A stretch of DNA of 64,000 nt from SLSG01 sp964477035. Lineage in GTDB: Bacteria > Bacteroidota > Bacteroidia > Bacteroidales > UBA7960. Position numbers and translations under genes: made by a program. The stretch is taken from positions 62,001 to 126,000 of the forward strand of contig CAYZCW010000002.1 in assembly GCA_964477035.1 (NCBI GenBank). Direction: 5' to 3'. Positions 37,143 to 46,008 of this stretch are shown here, piece by piece (the first letter of the stretch is position 1; every line of letters starts with the position of its first letter). Below the pieces are notes generated by a model, which saw only the letters and a list, made by a program, of their open reading frames with translations, was not told the DNA's origin and searched no databases.

Positions 37143-37174
37143 GTTGATTTGTTGATTTGTGGATTTGTTGATTT
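37143..37174 (-). repeat. Four tandem 8-bp repeats abutting a start codon
   Basis: On the gene strand the unit is AAATCAAC, present four times in a row with one base change in one copy (AAATCCAC), ending directly at the ATG of the saccharopine dehydrogenase gene. The array occupies half of the 66-bp gap to the LOR gene. An 8-bp period would not preserve reading frame if it were coding, but here it is untranslated leader. Confidence 0.85.
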
Positions 37175-37208
37175 GTTTCGTCGGATGGGGGAGTGGCCGG
37201 GGGCGGCC

Positions 37209-38525
37209 CTATTCCTGCAAGTATTGCAGGAGGTATTCATAATCGGGGGTGAGCCTGCCCTGGTGCAGGATCAGGGCCTTGCGGACGGGATCCGGCAGGA
37301 CCGGTTCCTGCCCGGGGTTGCTGAAGTCGGCCCGGGCGATGGGCAGGATGAATTCTGACAGGGCATCGGAGAAAGCCTGGGAAGAGTCCCTGGGCAGTTC
37401 ACTGGGCAGGATGTCCACCGCCATGACAAGCATGCCGTGCCCCCCGAACCCCATGGAAGGCTTTCCGGTATCCGGGTTGTACACGAATACAGGGTCTTCA
37501 ATTTCTGTTCCCTGATGGGTGAACTCCACGGACCCGTCCGGGTCGCAGGTGATATCCCCCACCACCACCAGTTTCGGGTTCCCTTTGGCAAACAGTTTTT
37601 TCAGGTATTCTTTGGTGAGGAGGCGGGGGTAACGTGCATCCCAGTACATGCAGTTCATCAGGACGGAGAGTTGCGGGACGTAAGGCTCGAAATCGTTCTG
37701 ATACCGTTCCGGATGGCGGTAGTACTCCTGCAGGTCGAAGGCTTTGTCCGCGGCTTTGGGCCGGACAAGGTGTTCTTCCCGAAACACCACCTTGTAAAGC
37801 ACATTGGCGGGGCCCGGTCCGTTTTGGCTTAAAGAGAGCAACTGGGCCGGGCTGATTTCCCTGATGGGCAAAAGGTGGGCGATCTCCTGGGCTCCGTGGG
37901 AGACATTGCCGTACCCGGTAAAACCGATGGTGAGGGGGAGGAGCTCCCGGGGAAGGCCCTTTTCGGAGATGATCCGGCCCGCCTCGGAGATGTCCGCCTT
38001 CGCCTCGGCCAGGGAAGTGTAGCGGAAGGATTGTTTGATTCTCAGGAATGGGTTGTCTTTATGCCCGTATTCACGGAGGCGCTGGCCCAGGCTCCAAAGG
38101 GAGTTGATCATGCCGGCCAGTCCCGCGAACCGCCCGAAAAAGATCAGCCTCCTGTCCTTTTCATCGGCGATCCGTTCATAGTCGATCAGGCTGCAGCCGA
38201 GCTCCATCATGCGGCGGAGCATTGGCATGTTGTAGGACTGGCCCTTGATCACGTGGCTGAAAAACACGTAGGTTTTGCCCTTTTCGAAGGCCTCCGGCGG
38301 GATTTCCTTCACACCGAACACCACACCGCAGTCCTTCAGGTCCCCGGTGACCAGCGCCCCTGCTTTTTCGTAGTCCGCGTCCGGAAAGACCCTCTTCGGG
38401 GAGCTTTGCACACAGACCTTTAGTTTGTTCTCCTGAACGAGTTTCCTGACCAGGGAAGGAACGATGGGGGTTCGCCGTTCCATCCTGTACTTGTCTTCGT
38501 GCCGTATACCAATCGCATTCATCAT
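37209..38525 (-). CDS. LOR-domain protein: lysine 2-oxoglutarate reductase-like (alanine dehydrogenase/PNT fold)
   Basis: A 438-residue protein opening with IGIRHEDKYRMERRTPIVP, the substrate-binding N-terminus of the AlaDH/PNT/lysine-ketoglutarate reductase family, with the Rossmann region near LLPLTIGFTGYGNVSHGAQEIAHLL. It corresponds to the N-terminal half of animal AASS. Lysine plus 2-oxoglutarate would give saccharopine for the dehydrogenase encoded next. Whether the flow is catabolic is not shown by sequence; lack of other aminoadipate genes nearby leaves this open. Two consecutive ATGs start the frame. A TATGTTTG promoter element precedes it. Confidence 0.83.
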   Translation of the reverse strand: MMNAIGIRHEDKYRMERRTPIVPSLVRKLVQENKLKVCVQSSPKRVFPDADYEKAGALVTGDLKDCGVVFGVKEIPPEAFEKGKTYVFFSHVIKGQSYNMPMLRRMMELGCSLIDYERIADEKDRRLIFFGRFAGLAGMINSLWSLGQRLREYGHKDNPFLRIKQSFRYTSLAEAKADISEAGRIISEKGLPRELLPLTIGFTGYGNVSHGAQEIAHLLPIREISPAQLLSLSQNGPGPANVLYKVVFREEHLVRPKAADKAFDLQEYYRHPERYQNDFEPYVPQLSVLMNCMYWDARYPRLLTKEYLKKLFAKGNPKLVVVGDITCDPDGSVEFTHQGTEIEDPVFVYNPDTGKPSMGFGGHGMLVMAVDILPSELPRDSSQAFSDALSEFILPIARADFSNPGQEPVLPDPVRKALILHQGRLTPDYEYLLQYLQE

Positions 38526-38581
38526 ACTAAGCCGTTAGGGTGACCGGGCTTGCGCCGGGGCTCCCGGTTTGAGTGCCGGAG

Positions 38582-38589
38582 CAAACATA
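38582..38589 (-). promoter_or_regulatory. Candidate -7 promoter element upstream of the LOR gene
   Basis: The minus strand reads TATGTTTG, a perfect TAnnTTTG match, 57 bases upstream of the start codon in the 100-bp gap after the radical SAM gene. No clear TTTG at -33. Confidence 0.4.
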
Positions 38590-38625
38590 GTAAAAATTAA
38601 TCATCCGGAGATGCCTGCATGTGCC

Positions 38626-40557
38626 TTAATAATAAAACCAGATGGTGCGGTAGTCGCGGATGTTTTCTCCCCGGGCTGCCAGTTCTTCCAGGTAGTCGTA
38701 GATGGGCACGTCCACGTAGTTGTAGGGGGGCACCGGATGGATGTTTTTTTCCCAGGGATGGAACTCGTAGACCCGGGCACCATCGGGCAGGATCATGACC
38801 AGACGGTGGTCCTGCCAGGCACGCAGGTGGTTTTTCCCCAGTTTGGGCACGTTGAATACCGCTTCGTCGGTGCGGTCAAGCCCTGGCAAGAGCCTGGCCT
38901 CCTCCTTGAGTTCCTGCAGGATGCGTGCGATGGGAACCATGTATTGCCTGGTTTCATCCTTGCCTTTCATATTGAAGGTGTAATAGGGATCCACCCCGAT
39001 GGATTTCAGGTCCAGGCGCAGCTTGACCGTTTCGAACCGGCGGGAGTTTTCCACCGTGTAGACTTCCTGGTTGTAGACCATCATGCCGGCCTTGCGGATG
39101 CGCTGGACGGCGTCCATGGCTTCGGGGGTGATCTCGTAGGGATGTTCGAAATGGGTGATGATGCTTACCTGCCTTTTTCCTGGTTTGACATAGGATGCCA
39201 GCAGGTCGATGGTTTCCTGGCTCCAACGCTGGGGCAGAACCACCGGGGTCCGGGTTCCGATGCGGATGCGGTAGACATGTTTTTTGGAAGACACTTCATC
39301 CATCAGCATACGGAGGGCCTCGTCACGCATCACCATGGGATCCCCTCCCGTGATGAGCACATCGCCAACGGCCGGGTTGTCGTCCATCCAGCTCAGGGCA
39401 CTTTTAATCTGCTCGCTGCGGGCCATGGCCTTGGGGTCCAGCACCTCGTCGATTTCCCAGTTTCGCTGACAGTACACGCAGATCTGGGCACAGGTATTGA
39501 AGGGCTTTAAAATGGCAATGCCCGGGTAGCGACGCGTGACCAGATCGACCGGGGAGGTGTCGTGTTCCCCCATGAAGTCGAATTGCAGTCCCCTGTTTTC
39601 CCGGTTTTCCACCATCCGGGTGACATAGGCCGGCGGGGGAATAACCTGGGCGCGCACGGCGTGGTCGTACCCGATATTCAGCTGGTTGTCCATCAGACTC
39701 AGGTAGTAAGGGGTGATGCCGAAGGGGATCTTGTTCTGGGTCGCCAGGGTGATGGCCATCCGTTGTTCTTCGGTCAGTTCGATCAGGTCGAGCAGGGGCC
39801 TGGCATCCCGGATCACGTGCTTAAGGTGCCAGGCAGGCTCATTCCACTCCCGGTCGGTGGCGTTGAAGTATTTCAGGATGCGCCGCTTGTTGGCCTTGCG
39901 CCAGGTGATGACTTCCTCCTCCAGTCCGCTGGGGTACTTGCGGAGGTACTTCTTCATATTGGAAGAAAGCTCATTGAGGATCTCCGTGCGGGCCTCCGAG
40001 GCCTTGCGTCCTTCCATCTGCAGGAAGTCCGGAATGCCTTTTTTGGCCTGCCTGGACTCAAAATAGATGTTGGAGCGGCCGTCCACCCCACGGAACAGGT
40101 TGATGAACTCCAGGAGAAAACCCGGACTGACCTGGTGCCTGATTTCTTCGGTCCTTCCTTTTGCCAAACGGAAAAGAAAATCCAGGGCGGACACCCCGGT
40201 CCGGTATTCATTGACCGGTCCGATGATGCTTTTAAACACCCGGATGGTTTCCCGGACGGTGGACTTTTCCAGGATGTGCAGGTCGTTGTCGACCTCGAAT
40301 ATCTTCCTCTCGGATTGCTCCAGGTAGGCATAGAGCCGGTCCCTGGCCTCCTCCAGCATGTCTGCCCCTTTTAACAGGGCGTGGATCTCAGGGTTGGCCT
40401 CCCAGAGCCTGTTGACATAGGCATCGATATCGACCTCAAAACGGGGTTTGACACTGTCCACCGCATCGGTAAACACATCGTCTATGATGCGGGTCTGCAG
40501 CAAGGTGCGGGATTCTCGCGAAGGAGACTTCCTGGTTTTCTGGTTTTTCGGGGCCAT
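38626..40557 (-). CDS. KamA-family radical SAM aminomutase, glutamate 2,3-aminomutase-like residues
   Basis: A 643-residue protein. About 290 N-terminal residues are helical and charged, of unknown function. The radical SAM cluster motif is Cys356, Cys360, Cys363 (CAQICVYC), followed by GGDP. Aligning YYTFNMK and FNVPKLGK with lysine 2,3-aminomutase by their tyrosines and PLP lysine puts Lys and Asn where that enzyme has the two aspartates (293, 330) that bind the lysine side chain. Lys and Asn are what I recall for glutamate 2,3-aminomutase. The start at 40557 is chosen because 75 residues of upstream frame fall inside purC. The exact substrate is uncertain. Confidence 0.8.
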   Translation of the reverse strand: MAPKNQKTRKSPSRESRTLLQTRIIDDVFTDAVDSVKPRFEVDIDAYVNRLWEANPEIHALLKGADMLEEARDRLYAYLEQSERKIFEVDNDLHILEKSTVRETIRVFKSIIGPVNEYRTGVSALDFLFRLAKGRTEEIRHQVSPGFLLEFINLFRGVDGRSNIYFESRQAKKGIPDFLQMEGRKASEARTEILNELSSNMKKYLRKYPSGLEEEVITWRKANKRRILKYFNATDREWNEPAWHLKHVIRDARPLLDLIELTEEQRMAITLATQNKIPFGITPYYLSLMDNQLNIGYDHAVRAQVIPPPAYVTRMVENRENRGLQFDFMGEHDTSPVDLVTRRYPGIAILKPFNTCAQICVYCQRNWEIDEVLDPKAMARSEQIKSALSWMDDNPAVGDVLITGGDPMVMRDEALRMLMDEVSSKKHVYRIRIGTRTPVVLPQRWSQETIDLLASYVKPGKRQVSIITHFEHPYEITPEAMDAVQRIRKAGMMVYNQEVYTVENSRRFETVKLRLDLKSIGVDPYYTFNMKGKDETRQYMVPIARILQELKEEARLLPGLDRTDEAVFNVPKLGKNHLRAWQDHRLVMILPDGARVYEFHPWEKNIHPVPPYNYVDVPIYDYLEELAARGENIRDYRTIWFYY

Positions 40558-40642
40558 GGGCAAAGGGGGGTTGGTTGATCTGTAAAAATACAAATATTGC
40601 CAACCAATGCGGCAGTTTTTGCCTTGCCGGGGCCGGAAAATC

Positions 40643-41587
40643 CTACCGGTTTTCCAGGAAGCGGGTGCAGTTCTCGCGGACCCTGTCCAGGGGATTGGCT
40701 TCGGGGGTCTTGATGAACTTTTCCCCGGTGATCTTTTCAAACAGCTCGATGTAGCGGTCCGAGACCTGCCGGATGAATTCATCCGGCATGGCGGGGATTG
40801 CCTGTCCTTCCTTGCCCTGAAAACCCTGCTCCATCAACCACTCCCGGACAAATTCCTTGGAAAGTTGCTTTTGAGGCCGGCCGGCTTCCTGCCGTTCCTG
40901 GTAGCCTTCCTGATAAAAGTACCGGGAGGAATCCGGGGTATGGATCTCATCGATCAGGTAGATGCGGCCACCGGCCTTCCCGAATTCATACTTGGTGTCG
41001 ACCAGGATCAGCCCCATCTGCCCGGCCATTTCAGTCCCGCGACGGAACAGGGCAAGCGAATAGTCCTCCAGTAGGGCATAGTCTTCCGGGCTGACGAGCC
41101 CCTGCTCCAGGATCTCTTCACGTGAAATGTCCTCGTCATGGCCGACGGAGGCCTTGGTGGTGGGGGTAATGATGGGAGCGGGGAAAGCCTGGTTTTCTAT
41201 CATGCCCTCGGGCATGGGCACGCCGCACAGCCTGCGCTTTCCTTGTTTGTATTCCCGCCAGGCATGACCCGTCAGGTAGGCGCGGACCACCATCTCCACC
41301 GGGAAAGGCTCACAAAGCATGCCTGCCGTGACCATGGGGTCCGGCACGTCCAGTTTCCAGTTCGGCACGATGTCGGCGGTGGCATCCAGGAACCTGGCGG
41401 CAATCTGGTTCAGTACCTGGCCCTTATAGGGGATGCCCTCGGGCAGGACCACGTCGAAGGCGGAGATGCGGTCGGTGACCACCATCAGCATCAATTGGTC
41501 CTGGATGGTATAGACATCGCGGACCTTGCCCTGGTAGCGTGCGGTTTGACCGGGAAATTCGAAATGGGTTGTTTTGATGGCTTTCAT
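40643..41587 (-). CDS. purC: Phosphoribosylaminoimidazole-succinocarboxamide synthase (SAICAR synthetase)
   Basis: A 314-residue purine-biosynthesis enzyme joining CAIR and aspartate with ATP. Family landmarks: QGKVRDVY near the N-terminus, TDRISAFDVVLPEGIPYKGQ, EMVVRAYLTGHAW, LVDTKYEFG and DEIHTPDSSRY. Length matches the longer (about 300-residue) type. Its ATG overlaps the phoH stop by four bases (ATGA), so the two are coupled. Confidence 0.97.
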   Translation of the reverse strand: MKAIKTTHFEFPGQTARYQGKVRDVYTIQDQLMLMVVTDRISAFDVVLPEGIPYKGQVLNQIAARFLDATADIVPNWKLDVPDPMVTAGMLCEPFPVEMVVRAYLTGHAWREYKQGKRRLCGVPMPEGMIENQAFPAPIITPTTKASVGHDEDISREEILEQGLVSPEDYALLEDYSLALFRRGTEMAGQMGLILVDTKYEFGKAGGRIYLIDEIHTPDSSRYFYQEGYQERQEAGRPQKQLSKEFVREWLMEQGFQGKEGQAIPAMPDEFIRQVSDRYIELFEKITGEKFIKTPEANPLDRVRENCTRFLENR

Positions 41588-42654
41588 ATGGTTTTGGGTG
41601 TTTGGTTTTTTGCATCCATTTTGTGGCTCCCGGCTTCCGTGCTTGCAGCCTGGCTTTCTCCCCTGGGGAGGGTTCCCCGTTCGTAGGCATCTATGATTTT
41701 GGTCACCAGGGGATGGCGGACCACATCCTTTTCATTGAGGAAGATGAAATCAATGCCCCTGACTTTCCCCAGAATATTGATGGCGGTGATCAGGCCGGAA
41801 ACCTGGTTTCGCGGCAGGTCGATCTGGGTGATGTCTCCCGTAACGATGAATTTGGCCGACCGGCCCATGCGGGTCAGGAACATCTTTAACTGGCTTTCCG
41901 TGGCGTTCTGGGCTTCATCCAGGATGGCGAATGCATTGTCCAGGGTGCGGCCACGCATGAAAGCCAGCGGCGCGATTTCAATCGTTCCGTCTTCCAGGTA
42001 GGTGGCCAGTTTTGTCGGGGGGATCATGTCCCTCAGTGCGTCGTACAAAGGCTGGAGGTAGGGGTCCAGTTTGTCCTTCAGGTCGCCCGGCAGGAATCCA
42101 AGGTTTTCCCCGGCTTCCACCGCGGGGCGGGCCAGGATGATGCGCTTGACCTCCTTGTTTTTCAGGGCCCTGACGGCCAGGGCGACGGCCGTATAGGTCT
42201 TGCCTGTTCCGGCAGGTCCGATCGCAAACAACAGATCGTGTGTTTTGAAGCGCTGCACCATCCGCAGCTGGTTCGGGGTGCGTGCCTTGATCAGCATCCC
42301 GTCTTTTCCGTAAAGGATCAGTTCGGAAAGCCCGGGTTCATCCAACGGGGACGCTGCCTGTTCCCCATCATGGGCCACAATCTCCAGGATGTTCTCCTCC
42401 GTGAGTTTGCCGTAACGGTCGTGGTGCAAAAGCATCCGACGGAACTTTTCCTCAAAGAAACGGATTTCCCCGTCGTCTCCGATGAGCTTGACCGATTCCC
42501 CCCTGGCAATGATCTTCAGTTTGGGAAACACATTCCGCATCAGCCGGAGCTTCTCTTCCCTGAGTCCAAAGATCTCCGGCGGGTGTACCGCCTCCAGTGT
42601 GATGGTCTTTTCCCCCATAAAGTGTAACGGCTTTTCTCCTTCCTTAGAAATCAT
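41584..42654 (-). CDS. PhoH-family ATPase
   Basis: A 356-residue P-loop protein with a KH-like N-terminal part and a PhoH domain: Walker A GPAGTGKTYTA, Walker B FAILDEAQNAT, and the SAKFIVTGDITQIDLPR sensor segment. PhoH proteins are implicated in RNA metabolism and ribosome maturation. It is the first gene of a phoH-purC unit. Two starts are possible: 42654, used here, or 42618 (MGEKTITLEAV), which resembles shorter homologs. An imperfect -7 element, TTACTTTG, lies upstream on the minus strand at 42669-42676. Confidence 0.92.
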   Translation of the reverse strand: MISKEGEKPLHFMGEKTITLEAVHPPEIFGLREEKLRLMRNVFPKLKIIARGESVKLIGDDGEIRFFEEKFRRMLLHHDRYGKLTEENILEIVAHDGEQAASPLDEPGLSELILYGKDGMLIKARTPNQLRMVQRFKTHDLLFAIGPAGTGKTYTAVALAVRALKNKEVKRIILARPAVEAGENLGFLPGDLKDKLDPYLQPLYDALRDMIPPTKLATYLEDGTIEIAPLAFMRGRTLDNAFAILDEAQNATESQLKMFLTRMGRSAKFIVTGDITQIDLPRNQVSGLITAINILGKVRGIDFIFLNEKDVVRHPLVTKIIDAYERGTLPRGESQAASTEAGSHKMDAKNQTPKTI

Positions 42655-42662
42655 TACTTTTG
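42655..42662 (+). promoter_or_regulatory. Candidate -7 promoter element for the SAM adenosyltransferase/gldFG operon
   Basis: TACTTTTG matches TAnnTTTG in the 105-bp divergent gap with phoH, 97 bases before the chosen start. No convincing -33 element is visible. Confidence 0.35.
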
Positions 42663-42759
42663 CGTGTGCAAAGTAACAATATTTTTCCCAAATTTGTTCC
42701 CGTTTAATGGGGCAATCGCGATTTATGCCCCCGGGGCAAAACAGGAGGGAAAGCGCTAC

Positions 42760-43548
42760 ATGACCATCATCACCTTAACGACCGACTGGGGACATGCAAA
42801 CCATTATGCAGGCGCCGTCAAAGGCCTGCTGATGAAGCTGATCCCGGATGCCATGGTCATCGACATCAGCCACGGGGTCGCCCTGTTTGACATCATGCAG
42901 GCAAGTTTCGTGCTCCGCAATGCCTACCCCCATTTTCCGGATGGCAGCATCCACCTCCTGGGTGTGAATTCGGAAGCCGACGTGAATGCACCCCATATAG
43001 CCATCCGGCATCAGGGTCATTATTTCATCGGGGCAGACAATGGGGTGTTTTCCCTGGTGTTCGACAACGAACCGGAGCAGGCCGTGGAGTTGGAGATCCT
43101 GCAGGACTCGGATTACTTTACTTTTTCCACCCGGGATGTCTTTGCCAAAGCCGCCGCGCACATTGCCAGGGGGGATGGACTGGAGGCCCTGGGCCGGCCC
43201 CACAAGGAACTCAACCAGCGCATTCCCTTCAGGCCGGTCATCTACCCCGGCAGGATCATCGGCAAGGTCATTTTTGTGGATGGGTATGGCAATGTGGTGG
43301 TGAATATCGACCGCCACATCTTTCGACAGGTTGGCAAGAACCTTCCCTTTTTCATCAGCTTTCGTTCCCAGGGAGATGGGATAGCCAAAATACACAAGGC
43401 TTATGCCGATGTGGTTCCGGGGGAGAAACTGGCCCTTTTCGGCTCCACGGGCTTTCTTGAGATCGCCATCAACCAGGGCAAGGCATCCGATCTGCTGGGC
43501 CTGCAGTTGAACGACACAGTCTCGGTCGAATTCGAAACAGAAGGGTAA
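42760..43548 (+). CDS. SAM hydroxide adenosyltransferase (DUF62 family)
   Basis: A 262-residue protein of the fluorinase/chlorinase/duf62 superfamily. The N-terminus LTTDWGHANHYAGAVKG and the VVNPGVG-equivalent loop LLGVNSEADVNAPHIAI match, followed by YFIGADNGVFSLV. Characterised duf62 members hydrolyse S-adenosylmethionine to adenosine and methionine using water. The ATG at 42760 is preferred because AGGAGG lies 11 bases upstream and the preceding 32 codons are not family-like. It lies seven bp before the gldFG gene. Confidence 0.87.
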   Translation: MTIITLTTDWGHANHYAGAVKGLLMKLIPDAMVIDISHGVALFDIMQASFVLRNAYPHFPDGSIHLLGVNSEADVNAPHIAIRHQGHYFIGADNGVFSLVFDNEPEQAVELEILQDSDYFTFSTRDVFAKAAAHIARGDGLEALGRPHKELNQRIPFRPVIYPGRIIGKVIFVDGYGNVVVNIDRHIFRQVGKNLPFFISFRSQGDGIAKIHKAYADVVPGEKLALFGSTGFLEIAINQGKASDLLGLQLNDTVSVEFETEG

Positions 43549-43555
43549 ACCATCC

Positions 43556-46003
43556 ATGCTTCGGTTGTTTTACAAAGAGGTGGGCAGTTTTTTCGATTCC
43601 CTGATCGGAATCCTTACCGTATCGGTTTTTCTGACCATAAACGGCCTGTTTCTTTGGGTCTTCCCGGGCAATTTCAACCTGACCGCTGCTTCCCATGCCG
43701 GCCTGGAGGGATTGTTCTCCCTGGGGCCCTACGTGTTCCTGTTTCTCGTCCCGGCGATCACCATGCGGTCCTTTTCCGAAGAAAGCAGGGCGGGGACCAT
43801 GGAGTGGCTGCTTACCAAGCCCTTGTCAGACATGCAGATTGTGTGGGCAAAATACCTGGCGGGGGTGGTCCTTCTGGTGGCATCCCTGTTGCCGACCCTG
43901 GTGTACCTGGTCACACTGAACCGGTTTTCGCTTCCCCCCGGGCCCGATATGGGCGGCATCTGGGGTTCTTACCTGGGCCTGTTGTTCCTGGGCGCGGCCT
44001 TTGTGGCCATCGGCCTGTTCGCCTCCTCACTGACCGGCAACCAGATCGTGTCTTTCATCCTCGCCATGTTCATGAGCGGGTTCGCCTTCATCGGTTTCGA
44101 CATGATCGCAGCGCTTCCTGCGCTCCAGGGGGCCGGGTTGTTTGTCAGCAAACTGGGCGTCCAGTCCCATTACGCCTCCATGAGCCGGGGGGTGGTGGAT
44201 ACCAGGGACCTACTGTATTTCATCAGCCTGATCGCCTTATTTCTGCTGATGATCCGGATCCGGCTGGAGAGCCGGCACTGGCTGACGGGATCCGCAAAAA
44301 CCATCCGGGCCGGCGGCCGGAAAGGGAAGGCCAGACACCACCTGCTGGTGCTGTTCGCCGGATTGGGTCTGATTGCGGCCGCCAACTTCGCCGGGTCCTG
44401 GCGCTTTGCACGCCTGGACCTGACATCGGAACAGCGCCATACCCTGTCCCCGGCCACAAAGGACATGTTGCAGGCACTGGAGGAACCCATCCTGGTGCGT
44501 GTCTACCTGGAAGGAAATCTGCCGGCCGGCCTCCGGAACCTGCGCAACCAGACCCGGGAAATGCTCGAGGAGTTTTCGGCTTACACCAACAAGTTGCAGT
44601 TCGAGCTGGTGAATCCCCTGGGGCGGGGGGGGGGGAGACTCCCGGACCATGTGCTGGAGGGATTGGTTGAAAGGGGGATGCACCCCACCCAGGTCCAGGT
44701 GCAGGCCGGCGATGCCACCTCCCTGCAGATGGTCTTTCCCTGGGCGCTGGTGGCAGGCGGGGGGCAAGATGTCCCTGTCTCCTTGCTTTCAGAGCAAATG
44801 GGCCTCCCTGCAGAGCAGGTTCTGAACCACTCGGCCCGGGCGCTGGAATACAAGTTGGGGGCCGCCATAAGGACCATTGCCCCGGGCCGGAGGGACAGGA
44901 TCGGCTTTCTGGAAGGAAAGGGGACCCTGGAACCCCGCTATGTGGCCGACCTCACCCGGTCGTTGTCCGATTTTTATGATGTCGGACGGGTGAGGCTGGA
45001 TGCCGGGTTCGAGCGCCTGAGGCAATTCCGGACCCTCGTGGTGGCTCAGCCCCGCGACCCATTTTCTGAGGCGGACAAATACCTGCTCGACCAGTACCTC
45101 ATGCATGGCGGCACCCTGCTCTGGCTTGTGGATCCTGTGATTGCCGATATGGACAGCTTGCAGGATCCGCCCCATGAAACGATTGCCCTGGCCGCCAACC
45201 TCCACCTGGAAGACTTGTTTTTTCGTTACGGACTCCGCCTGAACCATGACCTGCTCATGGACCTGAATGCAGCTTCCCTGGGGGTCACCACGGGCAGCAT
45301 CGGGGGGCGCCCCCAGATCCGCCTGATGCCATGGCCTTATTTTCCTTTGGCCGGAGCCGCATCCGGCCATCCTGTGGTCCGCAACCTGGACCTGGTCCGG
45401 ACGGAATTTGTCAGCAGCATCGAAGCTGTGGAGGCGGCGGGGGTGCATGCCACCCCATTGCTGCAGACGTCCCCCTACACCCGGGTGGTTCCGACCCCTG
45501 CCAGGATTGCCCTCGACCAGCTCGAAGCCCCTCAGGACCAGGACTTGTATTCAGGACCAGCCCGGACAATCGCCATGCTGCTTGAAGGGCGGTTTCAGTC
45601 CGTTTTCCAAAACCGGATTCCTCCCGGGGAATTGCTACCTGCCGGTCTGCAGCCGCTGCAGGAGAGCCTGCCCACAGCCATGATCGTGGTCAGCGACGGG
45701 GATTTGATACGGAATCAATTTGGAAGCGGGGGGCAGGTACTCCCCCTTGGATATGACCGAATGAGCGGGGAGATGTTTGGGAATGGTGCATTCATCCTGA
45801 ATGCCGTGAATTACCTGACCGGCGACAAGGGGCTGATCGCTGTGCGTTCACGTGAAGTCAGCCTGCGGTTGCTGGATAAAACGGCCTTGTCCCGCAGAGG
45901 CCTGCAGGTCCGCCTGCTTAATCTGCTCCTCCCGGTACTGCTGGTGGTGGTACCCGGGCTGGTCCGGGGTGTATGGCGAAAAAGGCGGTATAAGAAGGCC
46001 TGA
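43556..46003 (+). CDS. GldF-GldG fusion: gliding-motility-type ABC transporter permease and accessory protein
   Basis: An 815-residue protein. Residues 1 to about 245 form an ABC-2 permease with six membrane segments (GldF-like, about 240 residues when separate). A linker GGRKGKARHH leads into a GldG-like part: one membrane segment, RFARLDLTSEQRHTLSPATKDML, an ABC_transp_aux domain, and a C-terminal membrane anchor (LLNLLLPVLLVVVPGLV). GldF and GldG work with the ATPase GldA, which is not in this window. Both parts are intact in one frame. The coding sequence contains an uninterrupted run of 11 G (44625-44635). The DUF4340-like gene follows after five bases. Confidence 0.87.
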   Translation: MLRLFYKEVGSFFDSLIGILTVSVFLTINGLFLWVFPGNFNLTAASHAGLEGLFSLGPYVFLFLVPAITMRSFSEESRAGTMEWLLTKPLSDMQIVWAKYLAGVVLLVASLLPTLVYLVTLNRFSLPPGPDMGGIWGSYLGLLFLGAAFVAIGLFASSLTGNQIVSFILAMFMSGFAFIGFDMIAALPALQGAGLFVSKLGVQSHYASMSRGVVDTRDLLYFISLIALFLLMIRIRLESRHWLTGSAKTIRAGGRKGKARHHLLVLFAGLGLIAAANFAGSWRFARLDLTSEQRHTLSPATKDMLQALEEPILVRVYLEGNLPAGLRNLRNQTREMLEEFSAYTNKLQFELVNPLGRGGGRLPDHVLEGLVERGMHPTQVQVQAGDATSLQMVFPWALVAGGGQDVPVSLLSEQMGLPAEQVLNHSARALEYKLGAAIRTIAPGRRDRIGFLEGKGTLEPRYVADLTRSLSDFYDVGRVRLDAGFERLRQFRTLVVAQPRDPFSEADKYLLDQYLMHGGTLLWLVDPVIADMDSLQDPPHETIALAANLHLEDLFFRYGLRLNHDLLMDLNAASLGVTTGSIGGRPQIRLMPWPYFPLAGAASGHPVVRNLDLVRTEFVSSIEAVEAAGVHATPLLQTSPYTRVVPTPARIALDQLEAPQDQDLYSGPARTIAMLLEGRFQSVFQNRIPPGELLPAGLQPLQESLPTAMIVVSDGDLIRNQFGSGGQVLPLGYDRMSGEMFGNGAFILNAVNYLTGDKGLIAVRSREVSLRLLDKTALSRRGLQVRLLNLLLPVLLVVVPGLVRGVWRKRRYKKA
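44625..44635 (+). repeat. (G)11 homopolymer inside the gldG part of the fusion gene
   Basis: Eleven consecutive G encode part of NPLGRGGGRL. Other G runs I noticed in coding sequence here stop at eight. As read, the frame is open; gain or loss of one G would shift frame about 360 residues into the 815-residue protein. Confidence 0.9.
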
Positions 46004-46008
46004 AAAAA

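Noticed and set aside
40558..40782. 75-residue N-terminal extension of the KamA-family protein
   Set aside because: It overlaps purC in another phase, is Ser/Arg-rich without family resemblance, and a good ATG exists at 40557.
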